DNA from: an uncultured Pelagibacteraceae bacterium
Lineage (GTDB): Bacteria > Pseudomonadota > Alphaproteobacteria > Pelagibacterales > Pelagibacteraceae
NCBI GenBank assembly: GCA_902614975.1
Contig: CACMND010000001.1
Location: forward strand, 175,205-239,204
Direction: 5' to 3'
Length of the DNA stretch: 64,000 nt
Shown here: positions 24,856 to 36,343 of the stretch, one piece after another
Layout: each line of letters opens with the position of its first letter
Numbering within the stretch: the first letter of the stretch is position 1
Program-made: the position numbers and the translations under genes
The notes under the pieces: model-generated
Seen by the model: only the letters and a program-made list of their open reading frames with translations
What the model was told of the DNA's origin: nothing
Database searches by the model: none

Positions 24856-26595
24856 TTAGACTTTTAAAGGCAAGACTTCTATTAGAATTTCATTCCTTAA
24901 ATCTACATTTTTTAGCTCATTCATAGTTGAAACTAATAAATTCACTGTGTTTATATCTAGATCTTCAAGGTTACTTTCACCAACAATATCTACTATTTTA
25001 ATTAATAATAAGCCCAACTCTCCATTCGATAGCATTTGTTTTATATCAGAGGAAAATTGAAAGTTGTATTCATAAAGGTTTGAGTATTTTTTATCTATTT
25101 TTACACCATCTGATTTGAGCGATTCAATAAGAATCATATCTTTTGTAGAAAAAATATACTTTTTGTTTCTTTTAATTTTTTTCAAAATATCATTTGTTTC
25201 CTTTTCAGCTTTCGGCAAACTAGTTTTATTTAAAAAGTAATTTAATAATTTTGATTGATGTATTTTTTTATTATTAAATTTTATCTTTCTCTCTTTTTTT
25301 AACTTATTGTTGGTATGATTTTCATAAAAGGTAGTAAAATTCGAGGGAACATCATCTTTTTTTATTTTTTTTAAAATTACTTTGATTTCATTATCAAATG
25401 CATTATCTAATTTTTTTTTTTGGAAAGATTTATATAATTCAGAAGCCATACTTAATCTTTGCTCAACATCAACAGATAAAAGTAATCTTTGATATAATAA
25501 AGCTCTGCCCTCATAATCTGGAAGAAGCTTATAAGCATCTTTGGCATTTAATAGTTGCGTTATGTTAAATTGAAATTTTTTATATGTATCTAATAGTTCT
25601 CTCTCTTCAAATACATTTTCATGAGTTGCCCTTTCTAATAATCTTAAATCCTCTGGATTTTCAATATCAAAGGAATTTGCATTTTTAAGAATATTTGATG
25701 AAGACAAATAACTCCAGATAAATCTAGGTGAGTCCATTTTTGGCTCATAATTAAAATCATTATTTGTTTTATGAGATAAGTGAAAATATAAAATATTTTC
25801 GTCCGAAATTATTTCATCTTTACTTGCGTAACCCATTAATATATTAAATTTATTTTCAAAAAAAATGTCAATCTCATCCAACTCTTTTGATAAATCGAAA
25901 AGTAGTTGAGCTTGTTCTTTTTTATCTTCTAGAATTAAACAATAAATTTTAAAATTATTTAAATACTTATCAGTAATAGCGCCACTAATATTAAATATCT
26001 CACATGCTTTTTTTACCTCCGAGTTTGAAAGAAAATATTCTGAGTAAAATTTAATCAATTTATTTTTATTAGAAACTTCAGAATTATTGATTAAAAATTC
26101 TTTAATTAATATAAAATCTTTCTTATTTATTAAGTGATTAAATTTAAACTCTAAAAATTCCTCTTCAGTAATATTATTTGTAGGAATATATGAGTTTGTT
26201 AGTAAAGCTATATCTAATATTTTTTTTGAAAATTCAGATAAGTTTCTATTTAAATTTTTATTTAATATGCTTTTAATTAATTCACCATCACTGTTCGACC
26301 ACATATCGATTTTTAAACCATTCTGTGCAGGGTCATATAATCCTGCTAATTTAATAGTGGATGACTCAATTTCTTTATTTATCACTATCTCAGAACTAGA
26401 TTGAACTGATAATGTTGTGTTAGTATTTAGATTATTACTTGCATTTATATTTGAAGTAGAATTTTCTTTGTTAATGATGTCTTTTTTTTCAATTTTCCAT
26501 ATATCGATTGGTTCGTTCGCAAAAGAAAAATTATAAAAAAATAAAATTAAGGTTATTTTGAAAATTATTTTACTTAATTGTTTTAAAATTTTCAT
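24856..26595 (-). CDS. Exported hypothetical protein, 579 aa
   Basis: I do not recognise this family. The N-terminus (about residues 1-27) is a signal peptide ending in SFA, so the protein is probably periplasmic or outer-membrane associated. Residues about 28-80 are Ser/Asn/Thr-rich and likely disordered. The rest appears mostly alpha-helical with repeated Leu-rich segments, as in TPR-like or solenoid proteins, but I cannot define repeats with confidence. Cys is rare. It starts inside a 46-residue membrane ORF (26-base overlap) and ends 14 bases before def. It sits divergent from aroK. Confidence 0.75.
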   Translation of the reverse strand: MKILKQLSKIIFKITLILFFYNFSFANEPIDIWKIEKKDIINKENSTSNINASNNLNTNTTLSVQSSSEIVINKEIESSTIKLAGLYDPAQNGLKIDMWSNSDGELIKSILNKNLNRNLSEFSKKILDIALLTNSYIPTNNITEEEFLEFKFNHLINKKDFILIKEFLINNSEVSNKNKLIKFYSEYFLSNSEVKKACEIFNISGAITDKYLNNFKIYCLILEDKKEQAQLLFDLSKELDEIDIFFENKFNILMGYASKDEIISDENILYFHLSHKTNNDFNYEPKMDSPRFIWSYLSSSNILKNANSFDIENPEDLRLLERATHENVFEERELLDTYKKFQFNITQLLNAKDAYKLLPDYEGRALLYQRLLLSVDVEQRLSMASELYKSFQKKKLDNAFDNEIKVILKKIKKDDVPSNFTTFYENHTNNKLKKERKIKFNNKKIHQSKLLNYFLNKTSLPKAEKETNDILKKIKRNKKYIFSTKDMILIESLKSDGVKIDKKYSNLYEYNFQFSSDIKQMLSNGELGLLLIKIVDIVGESNLEDLDINTVNLLVSTMNELKNVDLRNEILIEVLPLKV

Positions 26596-26710
26596 TAGGC
26601 AAAATCACTTCAATTTTTTTGTTGGGAGATGGGAAATCAATCTGACTTAAAACAACAATAGACAAAATTAATATAAAAAAAATAATTCCAGCTTTAATTG
26701 CAAATTTCAT
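26570..26710 (-). CDS. Small membrane peptide, 46 aa, overlapping the 579-aa protein
   Basis: An ATG at 26710 opens 46 codons encoding a Lys-flanked hydrophobic segment (about residues 6-22) and a polar tail with FPSPNKK and VILPNENF. The frame ends with TAA at 26570, 26 bases inside the start of the 579-aa exported protein in another frame. This overlap and a plausible signal-anchor support it as a real gene that is translated together with its neighbour. I do not recognise a family. Confidence 0.55.
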   Translation of the reverse strand: MKFAIKAGIIFFILILSIVVLSQIDFPSPNKKIEVILPNENFKTIK

Positions 26711-26806
26711 ATTATGTTATATTCCTTTGTAGTATAATGTTTTAAAAGCATATAATTTTGTAAAATCAAAATAAGACATATTTGTGTTTTTTCAACTTAG
26801 AAATAT

Positions 26807-27331
26807 ATGGAATCAAATAAAAATCTAGTTTTAGTAGGTATGATGGGATCAGGAAAGACATTAATCGGAAAATTGATTTCTAAACAAACCAAACTTAAAT
26901 TTATTGATATAGATAATAAAATTGAAGAAAAAGAAAAAATGAAAATTGCAGAAATTTTCAAAAAAAAGGGAGAAAAATACTTCCGTGAATGTGAAGAAGA
27001 AATAACATTATCATGTTTAAAAGGTGAAAAACAAATTGTATCACTAGGTGGAGGTGCATATATTAATACTAATATTAGGAAAGAATGTAAGAAAAGTTCT
27101 TTTAGTTTTTGGTTGAACTGGAAAAAAGATATAATAATTAAAAGAATAAATGGTAGCAAAAAAAGACCTCTAGCCATGTCATTAAGTGAAACAGATCTAG
27201 AGAGACTAATAAGTGAAAGATCTAAAATATATAGTCTAGCAGATTTCACAATTAATTGTGATCAGCTAAATAAAAATGAAATAGCAAATAAAATTATAAA
27301 AAAATATGAAATCAAAAATAATAAAGGTTAA
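26807..27331 (+). CDS. aroK: Shikimate kinase
   Basis: AroK phosphorylates shikimate at position 3 with ATP in the aromatic amino acid pathway. The 174-aa P-loop kinase has Walker A GMMGSGKT (about residues 11-18), the shikimate-binding DIDNKIE and YFRECEE, GGGAY, and the lid region with KKRPLA. Its 3' end overlaps aroB by 26 bases in another frame, the normal aroK-aroB pairing. Confidence 0.96.
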   Translation: MESNKNLVLVGMMGSGKTLIGKLISKQTKLKFIDIDNKIEEKEKMKIAEIFKKKGEKYFRECEEEITLSCLKGEKQIVSLGGGAYINTNIRKECKKSSFSFWLNWKKDIIIKRINGSKKRPLAMSLSETDLERLISERSKIYSLADFTINCDQLNKNEIANKIIKKYEIKNNKG

Positions 27332-28421
27332 AACTAAAAGTAAAAATTACGAAGTTCATATTGGTACCAATCTAATTTCAAAATTAAGAAATATTATAAA
27401 AAAAAATAAATTATCATTTTCAAAATGTTTAATAGTAATTGATAGTAAAATACCAAAAAAATTTAGAACAATACTCTTAGGAAATTTAAACGATCAAAAA
27501 GTTTTTACTTTAAACTTTAATGCAAATGAAAAAAATAAAAGTAACTTAAGTATCGATAAAATACATAATATTTTATTTAAAAATAATTTTTATAGAGAAG
27601 ACTGTATAATTTCATTTGGTGGTGGAATTACAGGAGATGTAGTTGGATATGCGGCCAGCACATTTAAAAGAGGAATAAAATTTATTAACATACCCTCCAC
27701 TTTATTAGCTCAAGTCGACTCTTCGATAGGTGGTAAAACAGGTATTAATAATAAATTTGGAAAAAATCTTGTAGGAAGTTTTTATCAGCCAGATTTAGTA
27801 ATTTCAGATATTAATTTACTACGTACCCTGCCCAAAAGAGAAATTATATGTGGATATGCTGAAATATTAAAAAGTAGTTTAATTGATAGTAAAAAAAATT
27901 TTATTTTTTTAGATAAAAATTTTAATAAGATTTTAAATCTCAAAGGAAATTTTATAATTAATGCAATTTTAAATAGCTGTTTATTAAAAAAAAAAATTAT
28001 TGAAAAGGATGAAAAAGAAAAAAATTTAAGAAAATCTTTAAATCTTGGCCATACTTTTGCTCACGCATATGAGGCCAGTCTTGGTTACTCAAAAAAATTA
28101 AATCATGGAGAAGCTGTTATATTTGGTTTAATGAATGCTGTAAATTTTAGTAAAGAAAAAAAAATTATTTCAAATTCAAATTCAGAATTAATAAACAATC
28201 ATATTAAAAAGATAGAAATTAAAAATAAATATAAAGACCTTTTTAATAAAACGAAAATTACATCAATTCTTAATTTTATGAAAAGTGATAAAAAAAATAA
28301 ATCAGACAGTATAAACTTAATTTTAATAAGGAATTTTGGAAAATTAAACCTTAATTATCAGGCCAAATCTGGTGAATTGAACAAATTTTTAGTAAAAGAG
28401 TTAAATAAAGCTTATTTGTAA
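27306..28421 (+). CDS. aroB: 3-dehydroquinate synthase
   Basis: AroB cyclises DAHP to 3-dehydroquinate, the second step of the shikimate pathway, using NAD and a divalent metal. The 371-aa protein shows FGGGITGDVVGYAAST, STLLAQVDSSIGGKTGIN, KNLVGSFYQP, the metal Glu in CGYAEILK, and GHTFAHAYE. The ATG at 27306 lies within aroK. The 3' end overlaps the convergent bolA by 21 bases. Confidence 0.96.
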   Translation: MKSKIIKVKTKSKNYEVHIGTNLISKLRNIIKKNKLSFSKCLIVIDSKIPKKFRTILLGNLNDQKVFTLNFNANEKNKSNLSIDKIHNILFKNNFYREDCIISFGGGITGDVVGYAASTFKRGIKFINIPSTLLAQVDSSIGGKTGINNKFGKNLVGSFYQPDLVISDINLLRTLPKREIICGYAEILKSSLIDSKKNFIFLDKNFNKILNLKGNFIINAILNSCLLKKKIIEKDEKEKNLRKSLNLGHTFAHAYEASLGYSKKLNHGEAVIFGLMNAVNFSKEKKIISNSNSELINNHIKKIEIKNKYKDLFNKTKITSILNFMKSDKKNKSDSINLILIRNFGKLNLNYQAKSGELNKFLVKELNKAYL

Positions 28422-28661
28422 AGAATGAATATCAGTTTTAAGTTCTTCGCTTAAAATTTTGTAGATTACTTTATTAGACTGAATTCTATTTGTTTTTTTT
28501 AATATTTCAGAATTTATTTCTAATTTAATATGATATTTACCTTTCTGATGTGAATTGTGTTTTAAATGCTTATAAGTGTTGTCAATTATCTTTACATTTT
28601 TTATAGAGGTGTCTTTCAAAAGTTTATTTTCAATTTTTTTTGAAAGTTGATTAATATCCAT
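28401..28661 (-). CDS. BolA family protein
   Basis: This 86-aa protein matches BolA, a small KH-like fold that partners monothiol glutaredoxins in iron-sulfur trafficking and stress responses. The central KHNSHQKGKYHIKLEI holds the conserved His residues and the C-terminal end HSLQISFI matches the family HALSI motif. The frame stays open upstream to 28739, but the Met at 28661 fits the family start and leaves the 20-base divergent gap to the J-domain gene. In alphaproteobacteria bolA commonly lies next to this J-domain-cobS-cobT group. Confidence 0.9.
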   Translation of the reverse strand: MDINQLSKKIENKLLKDTSIKNVKIIDNTYKHLKHNSHQKGKYHIKLEINSEILKKTNRIQSNKVIYKILSEELKTDIHSLQISFI

Positions 28662-28681
28662 TAAACTTGATATTATATTAT

Positions 28682-29209
28682 ATGAAAAATATTTGTGAAT
28701 GGAATAATTGCAATGAAGAGGGTCTTTACAAAGCCCCAAAAGAAAAGGATAACAGCAAAGAATATAGGCTTCTATGTCTAGAGCATGTAAGAGAATTTAA
28801 TAAAAGCTGGAATTATTTTTCAGGTATGAGCGACGAACAGGTAATCAACTTTTTAAAGTCTGACATGACATGGCATAAGCCAACGCAGAGTTTCAGCTCT
28901 TCAGACAATTTTTTCAAAATATTGTGGAATAATACTTTAAAAGATGAAAATGGAAAATTTAAAGATTTTAGTAATTTGAATCATATGAATAAGTTTAAGT
29001 TTAATAGTAATGATCTTAAAGCCTTTGAAATTTTGGGTGTCGGAGTTGGTTTAAAATGGGCCAAAATACAGGAAAAATTCAAAAGACTTGTGAAAAAATT
29101 TCACCCTGATATGAATGCTGGCAATAAAAAATTTGAAGATAAGCTTAAAGTGATAACTTTAGCTTATACCCAATTAAAAAATACTTATAAGGAAAAAATT
29201 GACAACTAA
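28682..29209 (+). CDS. J-domain protein with N-terminal Cys cluster
   Basis: This 175-aa protein has an N-terminal Cys/His cluster (CEWNNC, then LCLEHV) that could bind zinc, a linker with [13 protein letters not shown], and a C-terminal J domain with the HPD motif in [13 protein letters not shown] (about residues 136-148). J proteins recruit Hsp70. The same architecture is found beside cobS in many alphaproteobacteria. An earlier ATG at 28667 would add 5 residues. It overlaps cobS by 11 bases. The placement suggests a chaperone role for the CobS/CobT AAA complex, which is inference. Confidence 0.9.
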   Translation: MKNICEWNNCNEEGLYKAPKEKDNSKEYRLLCLEHVREFNKSWNYFSGMSDEQVINFLKSDMTWHKPTQSFSSSDNFFKILWNNTLKDENGKFKDFSNLNHMNKFKFNSNDLKAFEILGVGVGLKWAKIQEKFKRLVKKFHPDMNAGNKKFEDKLKVITLAYTQLKNTYKEKIDN

Positions 29210-30173
29210 TATTGAACAAACCCCAGATATTAAATTATCGATTAAACAAACATTCGGTATAGATTCCGATATGGAAGTGGACGCATTTTCAAAAAAAACT
29301 GATTATGTGCCAGATATAGATAAAACTTATAAATTTGATAAAGATACAACTTTAGCAATCCTCTCCGGATTTTCATTTAATAAAAGAGTCTTAGTGCAAG
29401 GTTATCATGGAACAGGTAAATCCACACATATAGAACAAATTGCAGCCAGATTGAATTGGCCATGTATCAGAATTAACTTAGATAGTCATGTCAGTAGAAT
29501 AGATTTAATTGGTAAAGACTCAATTGTAATCAAAGATGGAAAACAAGTCACAGAATTCAAGGAGGGAATTCTTCCTTGGTCGATACAAAATCCAGTAGCT
29601 TTAGTATTTGATGAATATGATGCCGGTAGACCAGATGTGATGTTTGTAATTCAAAGAGTTTTGGAAGCTGAAGGAAATTTTACTTTATTAGATAAGAATA
29701 AGGTCATTAAGCAGAATAAATATTTCAGATTATTTGCAACCTCAAATACTGTTGGTTTAGGGGATACAACTGGACTCTATCATGGAACACAACAAATAAA
29801 CCAGGGACAAATGGATAGATGGAATATCGTAACAACATTAAATTATTTAGCTTTAGAAAAAGAAATGGAAATTATTTTAGGAAAAAATAAATCTTTAGAT
29901 AATAATAAAGGCAAAGAGAAAGTTGCAAACATGATAAAAGTTGCGACACTTACTAGAAAAGGATTTATGGCTGGAGATATTTCAACTGTTATGAGCCCTA
30001 GAACAGTACTACATTGGGCAGAAAATTCTGAAATATTTAAAGATGTGGGTTATGCGTTTAGAGTAACTTTTTTAAATAAATGTGATGACGTAGAAAAGAA
30101 TACAATCGCAGAATACTATCAAAGATGTTTTGGCGAAGAACTGCCAGAGTCGATGATAAATATTCAGGTTTAA
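29199..30173 (+). CDS. cobS: CobS-type AAA+ ATPase (cobaltochelatase subunit-like)
   Basis: CobS is the AAA+ subunit of aerobic cobaltochelatase, which with CobT and CobN inserts cobalt into hydrogenobyrinic diamide. The 324-aa protein has Walker [10 protein letters not shown] (about residues 69-77), Walker [10 protein letters not shown], sensor FATSNTVG and an arginine in QMDRWN. The start is TTG at 29201-29199 side, inside the J-domain gene. No cobN or other cobalamin gene is in view, and SAR11 is reported to lack the pathway, so a different client is likely. It runs into cobT with a one-base overlap. Confidence 0.92.
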   Translation: MTTNIEQTPDIKLSIKQTFGIDSDMEVDAFSKKTDYVPDIDKTYKFDKDTTLAILSGFSFNKRVLVQGYHGTGKSTHIEQIAARLNWPCIRINLDSHVSRIDLIGKDSIVIKDGKQVTEFKEGILPWSIQNPVALVFDEYDAGRPDVMFVIQRVLEAEGNFTLLDKNKVIKQNKYFRLFATSNTVGLGDTTGLYHGTQQINQGQMDRWNIVTTLNYLALEKEMEIILGKNKSLDNNKGKEKVANMIKVATLTRKGFMAGDISTVMSPRTVLHWAENSEIFKDVGYAFRVTFLNKCDDVEKNTIAEYYQRCFGEELPESMINIQV

Positions 30174-31963
30174 TGAACAAAGATGATCTTATAAAAGAGC
30201 AATTTAAACAAGCTTTAAACTCAACGATTAAAGCCATTTCAGGTGAAACATATCCATTAAAAGACAAAAAAAATTTAAAAGAATTTAATATTTCTAAATT
30301 TGATAATTTAAAAGATAAAGAAAACTTTATTAAGTTAAGAGCCGAGGCAGATTCAGAAGCATTAAAAAGAAAATTTTCTGATAATTCCACTTTAGAACAA
30401 AATATTCCAAAAACTCCTACATGCCATACACTTTATAAAATTTCTGAAAAAATAAGATATGAATTTTTAGGCTCACAAATGATGAAGGGAATTTCTAAAA
30501 ATTTAATGACCAAATACAACAATAAGATAAGTACGGCAAAATCTGAAAATATAAAAAAGAAAGAAGAATCTAACGTTTCTGAAGCATTTGAATATTACAT
30601 GCTTAATAAAATAATGAACGTAAATTTAACTGAAAACGCTGAAAAAATTTTATCATACTGGAAAGATGATTTTGAAAAATCTTTAGATAAACACATAAAT
30701 TTTTTAAAAGAAAATTCAGAGAAACAGGACATATACAATTCTAAAATATCAGAAATTCTTCAGAATATGGAAATCTTCGAATCCGAAGAAGAAAACAAAA
30801 GGGAAGAGCAGAAAGAAGATGAGCAAGATAACAATAATTCAAAAGATGATCAAAAGACAGATAGTGGAGACTCTCAGGAAAGAGAAGAGGAAGACAGTAT
30901 TAATGAAGGTGTTGATAGTTCTGACGAAATGAATGAATTTAGACTTGATGAACAACTAGGAAATGATGATGCTGAAAATAATGAAATAGAAAATATTGTT
31001 CAGAAAAAAAATTTAGGAATTAGTAATAAAGAATATAAAATATATACTTCAGAATTTGATGAGACAGCAAAAGCAGAAACATTGGAAAATTCTGAAGAAA
31101 TTTCAAAACTAAGAAAAAATTTAGATCAACAGCTAACTAGTTTCCAAGACATAATTACCAAACTTGCAAATAAATTACAAAGACAGTTACTTGCAAAACA
31201 AAATAGATCTTGGGAATTTGATCTTGAAGAAGGTTTATTAGATAGTTCAAAATTACCAAGAATAATAATTGATCCATATAATTCCCTTTCTTTTAAAAAA
31301 GAGAAAGATTTAGAGTTTAAAGATACAGTTGTGACTTTACTAATAGATAATTCTGGATCTATGAGAGGAAGGCCAATTACTATTGCCGCTCTTTGTGCTG
31401 ATATATTATCTAGAACATTAGAAAGATGCTCGGTTAAAGTTGAAATTCTTGGTTTCACAACAAAAAATTGGAAGGGTGGTAAGAGTAGAGAAAAGTGGAA
31501 TAAACTTGGAAAAATAAAAAATCCAGGACGTTTAAATGACCTAAGACATATAATTTATAAATCTGCTGATACCCACTGGAGACAATCAAAAAAAAATTTA
31601 GGTTTAATGCTAAAAGAAGGTTTGCTCAAAGAAAATATTGATGGTGAAGCTATTACTTGGGCTTTCAATAGACTTAAGAAAAGAAAAGAAGAAAGAAAAA
31701 TTCTTATGGTTATTTCTGATGGAGCTCCAGTTGATGATTCAACATTATCTGTTAACTCGGGTGATTTTTTAGAAAAACATCTAAAGCAAACTGTAAAATC
31801 GATTGAAAACAAAAGTGATATCGAAATTCTTGCTATAGGTATAGGCCACGATGTTTCGAGATATTACAAAAAAGCCATAAAAATTGCTGACGTTCAAGAA
31901 TTGGGTGATGTAATGATTGGTCAGCTTAGTGGATTGTTTGAAAATAATAAAAAATTAAATTAA
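30173..31963 (+). CDS. cobT: CobT-type VWA-domain protein (cobaltochelatase subunit-like)
   Basis: This 596-aa protein pairs with CobS. It has an N-terminal helical domain (1 to about 200), a long acidic linker rich in Glu, Asp, Asn and Ser (about 205-290), a second helical stretch, and a C-terminal von Willebrand A domain with the MIDAS motif DNSGSM (about residues 398-403) and SDGAPVDDS. The ATG at 30173 overlaps the cobS TAA; an upstream in-frame ATG at 30125 lies inside cobS and is rejected. It converges on the regB-type gene with a 9-base overlap. The metal or protein client is unknown here. Confidence 0.92.
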   Translation: MNKDDLIKEQFKQALNSTIKAISGETYPLKDKKNLKEFNISKFDNLKDKENFIKLRAEADSEALKRKFSDNSTLEQNIPKTPTCHTLYKISEKIRYEFLGSQMMKGISKNLMTKYNNKISTAKSENIKKKEESNVSEAFEYYMLNKIMNVNLTENAEKILSYWKDDFEKSLDKHINFLKENSEKQDIYNSKISEILQNMEIFESEEENKREEQKEDEQDNNNSKDDQKTDSGDSQEREEEDSINEGVDSSDEMNEFRLDEQLGNDDAENNEIENIVQKKNLGISNKEYKIYTSEFDETAKAETLENSEEISKLRKNLDQQLTSFQDIITKLANKLQRQLLAKQNRSWEFDLEEGLLDSSKLPRIIIDPYNSLSFKKEKDLEFKDTVVTLLIDNSGSMRGRPITIAALCADILSRTLERCSVKVEILGFTTKNWKGGKSREKWNKLGKIKNPGRLNDLRHIIYKSADTHWRQSKKNLGLMLKEGLLKENIDGEAITWAFNRLKKRKEERKILMVISDGAPVDDSTLSVNSGDFLEKHLKQTVKSIENKSDIEILAIGIGHDVSRYYKKAIKIADVQELGDVMIGQLSGLFENNKKLN

Positions 31964-33235
31964 TTTTTTTAAATTTTTATTTTCCCATTCTATATTTACT
32001 TCAGCTCCACCTCTAGTTTCAGAATTTCTAATTGTTACCCTAGCAGAATTTTTTTCTAACAATGTTTTGCCTATAAAAATCCCTAAACCTAGTCCAGTTT
32101 TTTTGTTATCTTTGGGTTTAAGTGTCTTAATATAAGGCTCTCCAATCTTATTAAGTATATCTTTTGGCATACCAGGGCCATCATCCTCTATTGTTATTTC
32201 AGTCTTTTGACTGTCACTTTTGATAGCAATATAGATATTTTCACTTGAAAATTTGTTTGCATTTCCAATAAAATTCCTCAAACCATAAACAATTTCAACA
32301 GATTTTAATATTTCAAATGAGTTAGAATCTTGCTCTTTATCAATATTGAAATTCTTATTAGAAATTTCCTTAAATGAGTTAACTATCTCATTAATATAAT
32401 CGTAAAGCGTTTTATTTTTGTCAATAAAATCATCTTCTATCGTAGGATTTAATGTTAATTTTTTTAAAATCTCATTACACCTATTAACCTGGCTAATTAA
32501 TAGATCGAGATCTTTTTTAACATCATTATTATCTTTAAATTGATCAAATAAATCGTGGGAAATAATTTTAATTGTAGATAAAGGAGTACCAAATGAATGA
32601 GCTGCAGCTGCAGCCTGTCCCCCAAGTGAAACCAGCTCATGTTCTTTGGAAATTACTTCTTGGATTTTATCTAATGCATCTTTCCTTAGATTTGTTTCTT
32701 GTCCAAAAATAAATGCAAAATAATTTAAAAATAATAACGCAATTATCAATGCAAGAGGAATTGCATAGTAATAATACAAACTGATACTATATTCATCCAA
32801 TGGTTTTGGCAATTCATAATGATAAAAAGTTAAAATTATAATCGATGCTAGAGTAATTAAAATTAAAGCAATATTTGTTTTAATATTTAAATTGGATGCA
32901 GCAAATACACTTGGTATCAAAAGGAATATTGAAAATGGATTTAAAATACCCCCAGATAAGTAAAGTAAAGAGCTCAATTGAAGTATATCTAAAGATAAAA
33001 AATTAAAAGAAGTCGCGTTTGAAAGTACTGGTTTTTTATAAAAAAACATTAAATAGAAGTTGCTTAAAGCTCCAATAAAAATTATTAGATTAGATAAAAT
33101 AAAGTTGAACTCAAAACCAAAAATAAATTTGACTGTATTTATAGTTATAAATTGACCTAAAATCCCAATCCATCGTAAATTGATATATGTTGACTTATTT
33201 AATGATGCTGCCTTGACAGATTGTTTTAAATCCAT
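31955..33235 (-). CDS. regB: RegB/PrrB/ActS-type redox-sensing histidine kinase
   Basis: This 426-aa sensor kinase has six hydrophobic segments (about residues 20-185), an H-box with the phosphorylated His213 in [14 protein letters not shown], and a HATPase domain ([22 protein letters not shown]). Two RegB marks are visible: GGILNPF at 95-101, the ubiquinone-binding GGxxNPF motif, and Cys253 in NRCNEIL, the redox-active cysteine position. RegB controls energy and carbon metabolism genes in response to redox state through RegA. No regA is in this window. It directly follows gyrB with no spacer. Confidence 0.92.
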   Translation of the reverse strand: MDLKQSVKAASLNKSTYINLRWIGILGQFITINTVKFIFGFEFNFILSNLIIFIGALSNFYLMFFYKKPVLSNATSFNFLSLDILQLSSLLYLSGGILNPFSIFLLIPSVFAASNLNIKTNIALILITLASIIILTFYHYELPKPLDEYSISLYYYYAIPLALIIALLFLNYFAFIFGQETNLRKDALDKIQEVISKEHELVSLGGQAAAAAHSFGTPLSTIKIISHDLFDQFKDNNDVKKDLDLLISQVNRCNEILKKLTLNPTIEDDFIDKNKTLYDYINEIVNSFKEISNKNFNIDKEQDSNSFEILKSVEIVYGLRNFIGNANKFSSENIYIAIKSDSQKTEITIEDDGPGMPKDILNKIGEPYIKTLKPKDNKKTGLGLGIFIGKTLLEKNSARVTIRNSETRGGAEVNIEWENKNLKKLI

Positions 33236-35317
<2,082 letters not shown>

Positions 35318-35345
35318 TTATAACATTTTTACAAAAAATTTAAAA

Positions 35346-35438
35346 ATGGTAGAGACGCAAATGCTTAAATTAGTGTTGGATACCAACGTTTTTTTGATGT
35401 TTTTTAGATTTTTTTTCTATTTCTATAAAACCCTTTAA
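35346..35438 (+). pseudogene. Possible remnant of a PIN-domain gene (30 codons)
   Basis: A 30-codon frame contains MLKLVLDTNVFL (from residue 6), which matches the first beta strand and catalytic Asp of PIN-domain nucleases, followed by a run of Phe/Tyr codons from a T-rich tract and a stop. No further PIN motifs follow before tRNA-Ser. It may be what is left of a deleted gene, or chance. The DNA that encodes LDTN is also the palindrome of a possible terminator, so both readings compete. Confidence 0.3.
35372..35395 (+). terminator. Possible Rho-independent terminator, plus strand
   Basis: GTTGG-ATA-CCAAC forms a 5-bp stem with three weaker flanking pairs, followed by seven T on the plus strand. 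No annotated plus-strand gene ends here. About 70 bases upstream there is a promoter-like pair TTGAAT (35275-35280) and TATAAT (35299-35304) with an 18-base spacer, so a short plus-strand RNA is possible. In such AT-rich DNA the promoter match is weak evidence. Confidence 0.35.
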
Positions 35439-35463
35439 AAAGATCATTTTTCTAACAAAAATA

Positions 35464-35553
35464 TGGCGGAGAGAATGGGATTCGAACCCATGATAGAGTT
35501 TCCCCTATACACGCTTTCCAAGCGTGCGCCTTCAACCGCTCGGCCACCTCTCC
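35464..35553 (-). tRNA. tRNA-Ser (GGA)
   Basis: This 90-nt class II tRNA has acceptor GGAGAGG/TCTCTCC, anticodon GGA in loop TTGGAAA, a long variable arm (TATAGGGGAAACTCTA region), T-arm TGGG/CCCA around TTCGAAT, discriminator G and encoded CCA. Its 5' end is one base after the stop codon of the upstream methyltransferase gene, so it is probably processed from that operon transcript. Confidence 0.96.
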
Positions 35554-35554
35554 T

Positions 35555-36343
35555 TTAATCACTATTTCTAAATACACATAATGATGTATTTCTGATATTT
35601 AAGATGTTTTTCTCTTTGGAAATTTCATTTAAGTAATTCACAACATTTTTAGCAGACTGTTTACCGGGAACGTAATCATGCCATAAAATTATTCCATTTT
35701 TGTTGAGCATTTTGAATGATTTCTCCGTATCATTTTTTACAACAGAATAAGTATGACCTCCATCTATAAATATTAAATCAAATTTATTCATATATTTACT
35801 CTCGTCAAACTTTGTTGAATCTTCAAAAATAATGTTAATTTTATTTTCAACATCAGTACCTGAAAATAGAAATTTTTCATATATGCTCTCATTTATTATA
35901 TTTCTAAATGAAATCTTATTATCTATATTTTTTTTATTTAAATTTTTTACCTGATCTGGCCCAAGAGTTAAGGATGTAATTTTAGCATCTTTATCTGAAT
36001 TAAGCGCCATTAAATAAGTAGTTTTTCCACTACAAGTACCAAATTCAAATATATTATTACTTTTCTTACTTAACACAGATATTATCCATGCTTCATAATC
36101 AGAGGTCATTCCTACAATTTTATTTTGTGGGGAAATAATAAAATTTTTAATTATAGTTTCTTCTTTTGGACCTTTTAAATTTTTACTTATCAATTTCTCA
36201 TCAAAAATTTTGTCTAGCTCAGATATATCTATTTGTTTTATTTTACTTTTATAAAATAAATTTCTAACTTTTTTTTTATTTGTTCTGTATGTTAGAAACA
36301 AAATTGTTAAAGATAAAATTAAGATTATAGTGTTTTTTATCAT
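35555..36343 (-). CDS. Class I SAM-dependent methyltransferase, membrane-anchored
   Basis: This 262-aa protein has an N-terminal hydrophobic segment (about residues 4-19), then a Rossmann methyltransferase domain: [13 protein letters not shown] (SAM-binding glycine motif), a [12 protein letters not shown] acidic block and ILWHDY. The IDGGH motif fits the Methyltransf_24 / cephalosporin hydroxylase-like group. The substrate is unknown. It overlaps lepA by 4 bases and is the last protein gene of the thrS-to-lepA operon; tRNA-Ser follows after one base. Confidence 0.8.
   Translation of the reverse strand: MIKNTIILILSLTILFLTYRTNKKKVRNLFYKSKIKQIDISELDKIFDEKLISKNLKGPKEETIIKNFIISPQNKIVGMTSDYEAWIISVLSKKSNNIFEFGTCSGKTTYLMALNSDKDAKITSLTLGPDQVKNLNKKNIDNKISFRNIINESIYEKFLFSGTDVENKINIIFEDSTKFDESKYMNKFDLIFIDGGHTYSVVKNDTEKSFKMLNKNGIILWHDYVPGKQSAKNVVNYLNEISKEKNILNIRNTSLCVFRNSD

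Noticed and set aside
28662..28739. N-terminal extension of the BolA protein
   Set aside because: It would overlap the divergent J-domain gene and adds residues not typical of BolA.
30125..30172. Upstream in-frame start for cobT
   Set aside because: It lies within the cobS coding sequence; the ATG at 30173 overlapping the cobS stop is the natural coupled start.
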